Assembly: GCA_947072805.1 (NCBI GenBank)
Contig: CAMTJK010000139.1
Location: 1-8,915, forward strand
Direction of reading: 5' to 3'
DNA length: 8,915 nucleotides
Source of the DNA: an uncultured Prevotella sp.
Lineage (GTDB): Bacteria; Bacteroidota; Bacteroidia; Bacteroidales; Bacteroidaceae
Of this stretch, positions 6,144 through 8,915 are shown piece after piece. The position numbers were made by a program, and so were the translations under genes. Within the stretch, counting starts at the first letter, position 1. Every line of letters begins with the position of its first letter. Below the pieces are notes generated by a model. The model was not told the DNA's origin. It was given only the letters and a program-made list of their open reading frames with translations, and did no database searches.

Positions 6144-8542
6144 TTTAGAAATGTTTTAATCTGTTCTAACGATAACTGTTGTTCTTTGGGTTTGAAACCA
6201 TGGCCGGCACCGGGGATGACGTATAGGCGTGCATCCTTATATAACTTCACTGCACGTCGAGAGTCAGCCATAGACACTACTGTATCGGCGTCTCCTTGAA
6301 TGATAAGTACAGGCTTGGGAAATTTTTTGATGGTCTTGAATACGTCAATGTTGCGCAGTTCCATGAAGAAACGGCGACCTAAAGGCACTTTCCACAGGTA
6401 GGTGGTATCGGGAATATCTGTCACTTTCGGATATCGTGTGTTCCAGTTTTCTGGAATACATAGGGCTGGAAATACGAGAATGAGTTTGTCTATATCCTGT
6501 GGTATATGTGCGGCTGTCAAGGCTGAAACAAATCCGCCTTGGCTCTCGCCGATGAGCACAATCTTTTCAGCATCAACGTCTGGCTGCTGGCGGAAATGTC
6601 GGATTATGGCTTCCAGATCGCTTTGCTCATCAATGATAGACATGTTTGTCGTGTTTGAGTCACTACGGCTTTTTACGGATCCGCAAGGAAAATCGAAGGC
6701 GTAACACTGGAAACCGAGTTCGTTCAATGTCTTGAAGTATGTATGTCCATAGGCATGGGTACCGTTAAAACCGTGAGCAATGATGGCTACGGGCTGTTTC
6801 TTGCCTGTGTATTGCGGTTTGCTGACGATGCCGAAAATATGTCTGTCGCCATTATCTATCCACAGGCTTTTGAAGTTTTTGTCGGCTCGCCTGATGGCAT
6901 CTTCAAGGGCAGGTTGTACCCATTTGCCGTTATGTTCGCCATCATTGACATACACGGAAACCGGAATGCCTTTCTGGCGTAATGCCTTTGCCAGATCCAT
7001 ATTGTCAACAAACGTGAAATCTCGGTCACCCACGCTGATCTTCCAGTCCACAAGTTTCCATGATTTCACCTTTGCTTCACTGCTGTTATCTATTGTGGTG
7101 ATTGGGTTGTTGGCTGCAATTACCTTCTGACGCCATTCAGCCGAAGGGTCTTCCTTAAGAAAATCAAGTGACTGGTGACGCAGGTATCCGGAGATGTTAT
7201 ATACCATAGAGAACATTTCGGGATGGTGTAGACCATAAACGACAGCTGCTCCACCACCCATAGAGAAGCCGGCAATAGAGCGTCCGCCCTTGTCTGTCCT
7301 TACACGATAAGTTCTCTCTATGTAGGGAATAAGTTCTTTAAAGAAATAATCTTCATATTGCCAGTCGGGTATGCTGTCCTTACCTTGTGGCGTGTTAAAA
7401 TACATCATGTTGCCCTGGTTGCCTTCTGCACAGACTATAATCATGTCCTTGATAATACCGGCGTCTGTCATACTATCTGTTATTTGTGAAAGATGATGCA
7501 TACGTTCGTAGTCGGTATGCGAACCTCCACCGCCGTGCATAAGGTATAGCACAGGATATTTATGCAGTGTGTCATGCTCGTAACTTCCTGGTAGATATAT
7601 GGAATAGTCGCGCTCCTTAAATCCTTTCAATAGGCGACATGGCATTTTCTGTGAGATAAACTTTCCTGGATATTGTCGGAAATTCTTTGCCTTCATTTGC
7701 CAGCTCTGAAATTCTTTTATGTCACCATTCAGAAAGATGCCAGCCTTTTCTTTTTTATTCCGTAGTTGCCAGTCAAGCCAGCAGAGAAGCATCCTGCCAT
7801 AGTCGCCTCCGTATTCTTCTTTATATGTGCCACTGTGTCCGGAGGAAGGGTGGTTTGCAAGACAAACTGGTACGTTGTTTATGCGGTTGTAGTCTTTTTG
7901 TGCATTTGGATAAGCAACATCGTCTGTTCCACCTACAATATATAGAACAGGTGTGTGCAAGCGGGAGAGCGAAGCCCTGCTGGCTCCTGCCATTTCCATG
8001 TCACCCATGCCGGCATTAAGCATTATACAGGTTTTAAGTCTTGGATCAGCAGCATTATACAATACTTGTGCGCCACCGCAGGAGTGACCCGCTGCTGCAA
8101 TAAGGGTCGTGTCGATAAAATGATAATATTCTGTACCTTTCGTTTTATTCAATTCAAGTATTAGTTCCAGGCCTCGTATCATTTCCGATGATTCCGTCTG
8201 TCCTATATTTCGCTCTCCGGGTTGAGTCTGCATCTTGCCTATGGCCACCACGATATAGCCATGAGAAGCAATCTCGTTAAGCATTCTCTCATAGCCTATA
8301 TTGGTATCGGCGCATCCACCGTTTCCAAAAAGCAGCACAGGCAGAGCACCGCATCTGGCATGGGCATGTAAGAGATCCTTGGGACGATAGATTACAAAAT
8401 CCGGCATTGAAGCTTCTTCTACTGCAATGGCTTGGAACAAGCCCGAACCTCCGTTGTCTATGATTTTGGTCTTGACAGCTTGCGCAGCCATGCATGATAT
8501 ACTACTTATAAAAAGTATAGCAATTAGAATTTTCCTTTTCAT
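6140..8542 (-). CDS. Secreted protein with three fused alpha/beta-hydrolase (esterase) domains
   Basis: Predicted 800-residue exported multi-esterase. A signal peptide covers about residues 1-22 (ending MAAQA). Domain A (about 25-270) resembles chlorophyllase/dienelactone-type hydrolases: FGNGG oxyanion loop, GHSCGG (Ser154), GGTDD (Asp207), SGHSG (His236). Domain B (about 300-545) is a CE1/esterase-D-type domain: YSIYLP, YLMHGGGGS, GFSMGG (Ser427), VGDRDF (Asp508), GEHNGKW (His537). Domain C (about 560-800) resembles S33-type hydrolases including the Est1E/LJ0536 feruloyl esterases: IIAHGFNG, GESQGG (Ser667), QGDADTVV (Asp753), GAGHGF (His781). All three triads look complete, so it could release more than one kind of ester group, such as feruloyl and acetyl. 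It is the first gene of a two-gene operon and overlaps the next by 4 bp. ATG 8540-8542 is chosen over the in-frame ATG at 8612-8614 because the latter lies upstream of the -7 box and would bury the signal peptide. Domain activities are inferred from motifs. Confidence 0.85.
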   Translation of the reverse strand: MKRKILIAILFISSISCMAAQAVKTKIIDNGGSGLFQAIAVEEASMPDFVIYRPKDLLHAHARCGALPVLLFGNGGCADTNIGYERMLNEIASHGYIVVAIGKMQTQPGERNIGQTESSEMIRGLELILELNKTKGTEYYHFIDTTLIAAAGHSCGGAQVLYNAADPRLKTCIMLNAGMGDMEMAGASRASLSRLHTPVLYIVGGTDDVAYPNAQKDYNRINNVPVCLANHPSSGHSGTYKEEYGGDYGRMLLCWLDWQLRNKKEKAGIFLNGDIKEFQSWQMKAKNFRQYPGKFISQKMPCRLLKGFKERDYSIYLPGSYEHDTLHKYPVLYLMHGGGGSHTDYERMHHLSQITDSMTDAGIIKDMIIVCAEGNQGNMMYFNTPQGKDSIPDWQYEDYFFKELIPYIERTYRVRTDKGGRSIAGFSMGGGAAVVYGLHHPEMFSMVYNISGYLRHQSLDFLKEDPSAEWRQKVIAANNPITTIDNSSEAKVKSWKLVDWKISVGDRDFTFVDNMDLAKALRQKGIPVSVYVNDGEHNGKWVQPALEDAIRRADKNFKSLWIDNGDRHIFGIVSKPQYTGKKQPVAIIAHGFNGTHAYGHTYFKTLNELGFQCYAFDFPCGSVKSRSDSNTTNMSIIDEQSDLEAIIRHFRQQPDVDAEKIVLIGESQGGFVSALTAAHIPQDIDKLILVFPALCIPENWNTRYPKVTDIPDTTYLWKVPLGRRFFMELRNIDVFKTIKKFPKPVLIIQGDADTVVSMADSRRAVKLYKDARLYVIPGAGHGFKPKEQQLSLEQIKTFLK

Positions 8543-8568
8543 TCTATTTATTTTATTGTGTTTGCCTA

Positions 8569-8576
8569 CAAAGTTA
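8569..8576 (-). promoter_or_regulatory. Bacteroidetes -7 box for the esterase operon
   Basis: On the minus strand this reads TAACTTTG, a full match to TAnnTTTG. It ends 26 nt before the ATG at 8542 and predicts a leader of about 20 nt, which is A-rich (AATAAAATAAATAG just before the start). As at the GH43 promoter, no -33 TTTG box is visible and the proximal operator half-site ends 21 bp upstream. Confidence 0.7.
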
Positions 8577-8577
8577 T

Positions 8578-8591
8578 AAATGTTAATGAAA
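8578..8591 (-). repeat. 14-nt repeat TTTCATTAACATTT, copy beside the esterase promoter
   Basis: On the minus strand 8591-8578 reads TTTCATTAACATTT, the same 14 bases found on the plus strand at 8774-8787. The first 11 bases also occur at 5-15 on the plus strand. This copy lies between the operator and the -7 box of the esterase operon. Low base complexity makes chance possible. Confidence 0.35.
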
Positions 8592-8597
8592 AAACCA

Positions 8598-8631
8598 TTG
8601 CAGTAATGTATCAATAATTTGAAATTATGTA
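8598..8631 (-). promoter_or_regulatory. Two-half-site direct-repeat operator, esterase-operon copy
   Basis: Minus-strand half-sites are TACATAATTTCAA (8631-8619), identical over 13 bases to the distal half-site at the GH43 promoter, and TACATTACTGCAA (8610-8598), which fits TACATnAnTnnAA. The half-sites are 21 bp apart and the proximal one ends exactly 21 bp from the -7 box, matching the GH43 promoter base for base in geometry. The spacer between half-sites is not conserved, which argues for selection on the half-sites rather than recent duplication. Confidence 0.7.
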
Positions 8632-8773
8632 AAGAATGGACTACATTCGTCTCTTACATGATGACTTTTGGTCGGATATGACTTATTGTAATCCCAATCG
8701 GTTCATTATGCTGACACAATCTGTTGAAACTCTGATTTCACTTTTAAGACAATTTGAAATACTATCATTATAG

Positions 8774-8787
8774 TTTCATTAACATTT
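8774..8787 (+). repeat. 14-nt repeat TTTCATTAACATTT, right copy
   Basis: This is the plus-strand copy of the sequence found inverted at 8578-8591, with which it forms an inverted pair about 180 bp apart. No -7 box follows it, so I cannot link it to a promoter of a gene beyond the window. Confidence 0.35.
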
Positions 8788-8803
8788 TAGAAAAATCTTG
8801 ACT

Positions 8804-8817
8804 TTAACGTGTGTTAA
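8804..8817. repeat. Palindrome TTAAC-N4-GTTAA, right copy
   Basis: TTAAC (8804-8808), GTGT, GTTAA (8813-8817). This is the same 5-4-5 layout as at 77-90 in the left intergenic region. It may be a dimeric protein-binding site or chance. Confidence 0.3.
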
Positions 8818-8842
8818 TCGGCATCCAAACCTCGATTTGAAA

Positions 8843-8915
8843 CCTACGACGCGAAAATGAGCGTTTTTACTCTCAAATAGGGAGCGCTGATAGTCAGCAA
8901 GTTACGCGTTTTGCG
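8843..8915. repeat. GC-richer stretch with tandem small hairpins, possible dispersed intergenic repeat
   Basis: Two hairpins stand one base apart: CTCTC/GGGAG with loop AAATA (8870-8884, one G-T pair) and GCTGA/TCAGC with loop TAG (8886-8898). Around them, GCGAAAAT (from 8851) and GCGTTTTGCG (8906-8915) contain related CGC/AAAA motifs in opposite orientation. Base composition rises sharply compared with the AT-rich DNA just before it. It resembles compact intergenic repeat or 3'-end structures; the element may continue beyond the window. Confidence 0.35.

Larger units (their letters stand above)
8632..8915. other. Right intergenic region, no gene seen
   Basis: Upstream of the esterase promoter there are about 284 bp without a convincing reading frame on either strand. 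It holds the 14-nt repeat copy (8774-8787), the palindrome TTAAC-GTGT-GTTAA (8804-8817) and, from about 8840 to the window end, a GC-richer stretch with small hairpins. I see no Bacteroidetes -7 box on either strand here, so a promoter for a neighbour to the right is not evident inside the window. Confidence 0.6.

Noticed and set aside
8543..8614. Upstream in-frame ATG for the triple esterase
   Set aside because: The extension contains the -7 box and is AT-rich non-coding in character; the signal peptide starts cleanly at 8542.
8642..8659. Two further TACAT motifs (8642-8646 and 8655-8659) as extra operator half-sites
   Set aside because: They are on the plus strand, 13 bp apart rather than 21, and neither fits the rest of TACATnAnTnnAA.
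1..8915. CRISPR array, insertion sequence, tRNA or rRNA
   Set aside because: I found no regularly spaced repeats, transposase-like protein, terminal inverted repeats of IS type, or tRNA/rRNA-like sequence in the window.

Overview
The window looks like chromosomal DNA of a Bacteroidales bacterium, most likely a gut or rumen Prevotella-type organism. The reasons are: -7 boxes of the Bacteroidetes type TAnnTTTG at the gene starts; A-rich leaders without Shine-Dalgarno sequences; a Reg_prop (beta-propeller) sensor joined to an AraC DNA-binding domain; and a C-terminal tail on the glycosidase like the T9SS-type sorting tails common in Prevotella. This is inferred from sequence style, not from a database match.

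Layout. 1-472 has no confident gene. It holds two hairpins, the 3' region of the GH43 gene, and a GC-richer 49-codon membrane-protein-like reading frame without a normal start (77-226, minus). 473-3028 (minus) is a secreted multidomain GH43-type glycosidase. 3029-3133 is a compact divergent promoter region. 3134-4876 (plus) is a membrane-tethered AraC-type regulator with a periplasmic beta-propeller but no histidine kinase or receiver. 4761-6143 (minus) is a secreted CE7/AXE1-like acetyl esterase whose end overlaps the regulator gene by 116 bp. 6140-8542 (minus) is a secreted protein with three consecutive alpha/beta-hydrolase domains, each with a complete Ser-Asp-His set; it overlaps the acetyl esterase start by 4 bp. 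8543-8915 is the promoter of the esterase operon followed by AT-rich, hairpin-bearing non-coding DNA.

How the parts fit. The enzymes look like a side-chain-removing set for a decorated plant polysaccharide: esterases for acetyl and probably feruloyl or similar groups, plus a GH43 exo- or debranching glycosidase. Feruloylated and acetylated arabinoxylan or pectin are the natural guesses. No SusC/SusD pair lies in the window.

The strongest new signal is regulatory. A 34-bp element made of two 13-bp direct half-sites (TACATnAnTnnAA, 21 bp apart) occurs exactly twice that I could find: upstream of the GH43 gene and upstream of the esterase operon. In both places it has the same orientation and lies exactly 21 bp from the -7 box, and both promoters lack a clear -33 box. 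The copy next to the regulator also overlaps the regulator's own -7 box. This suggests a self-contained circuit in which the membrane-bound regulator activates both enzyme transcripts and represses itself.
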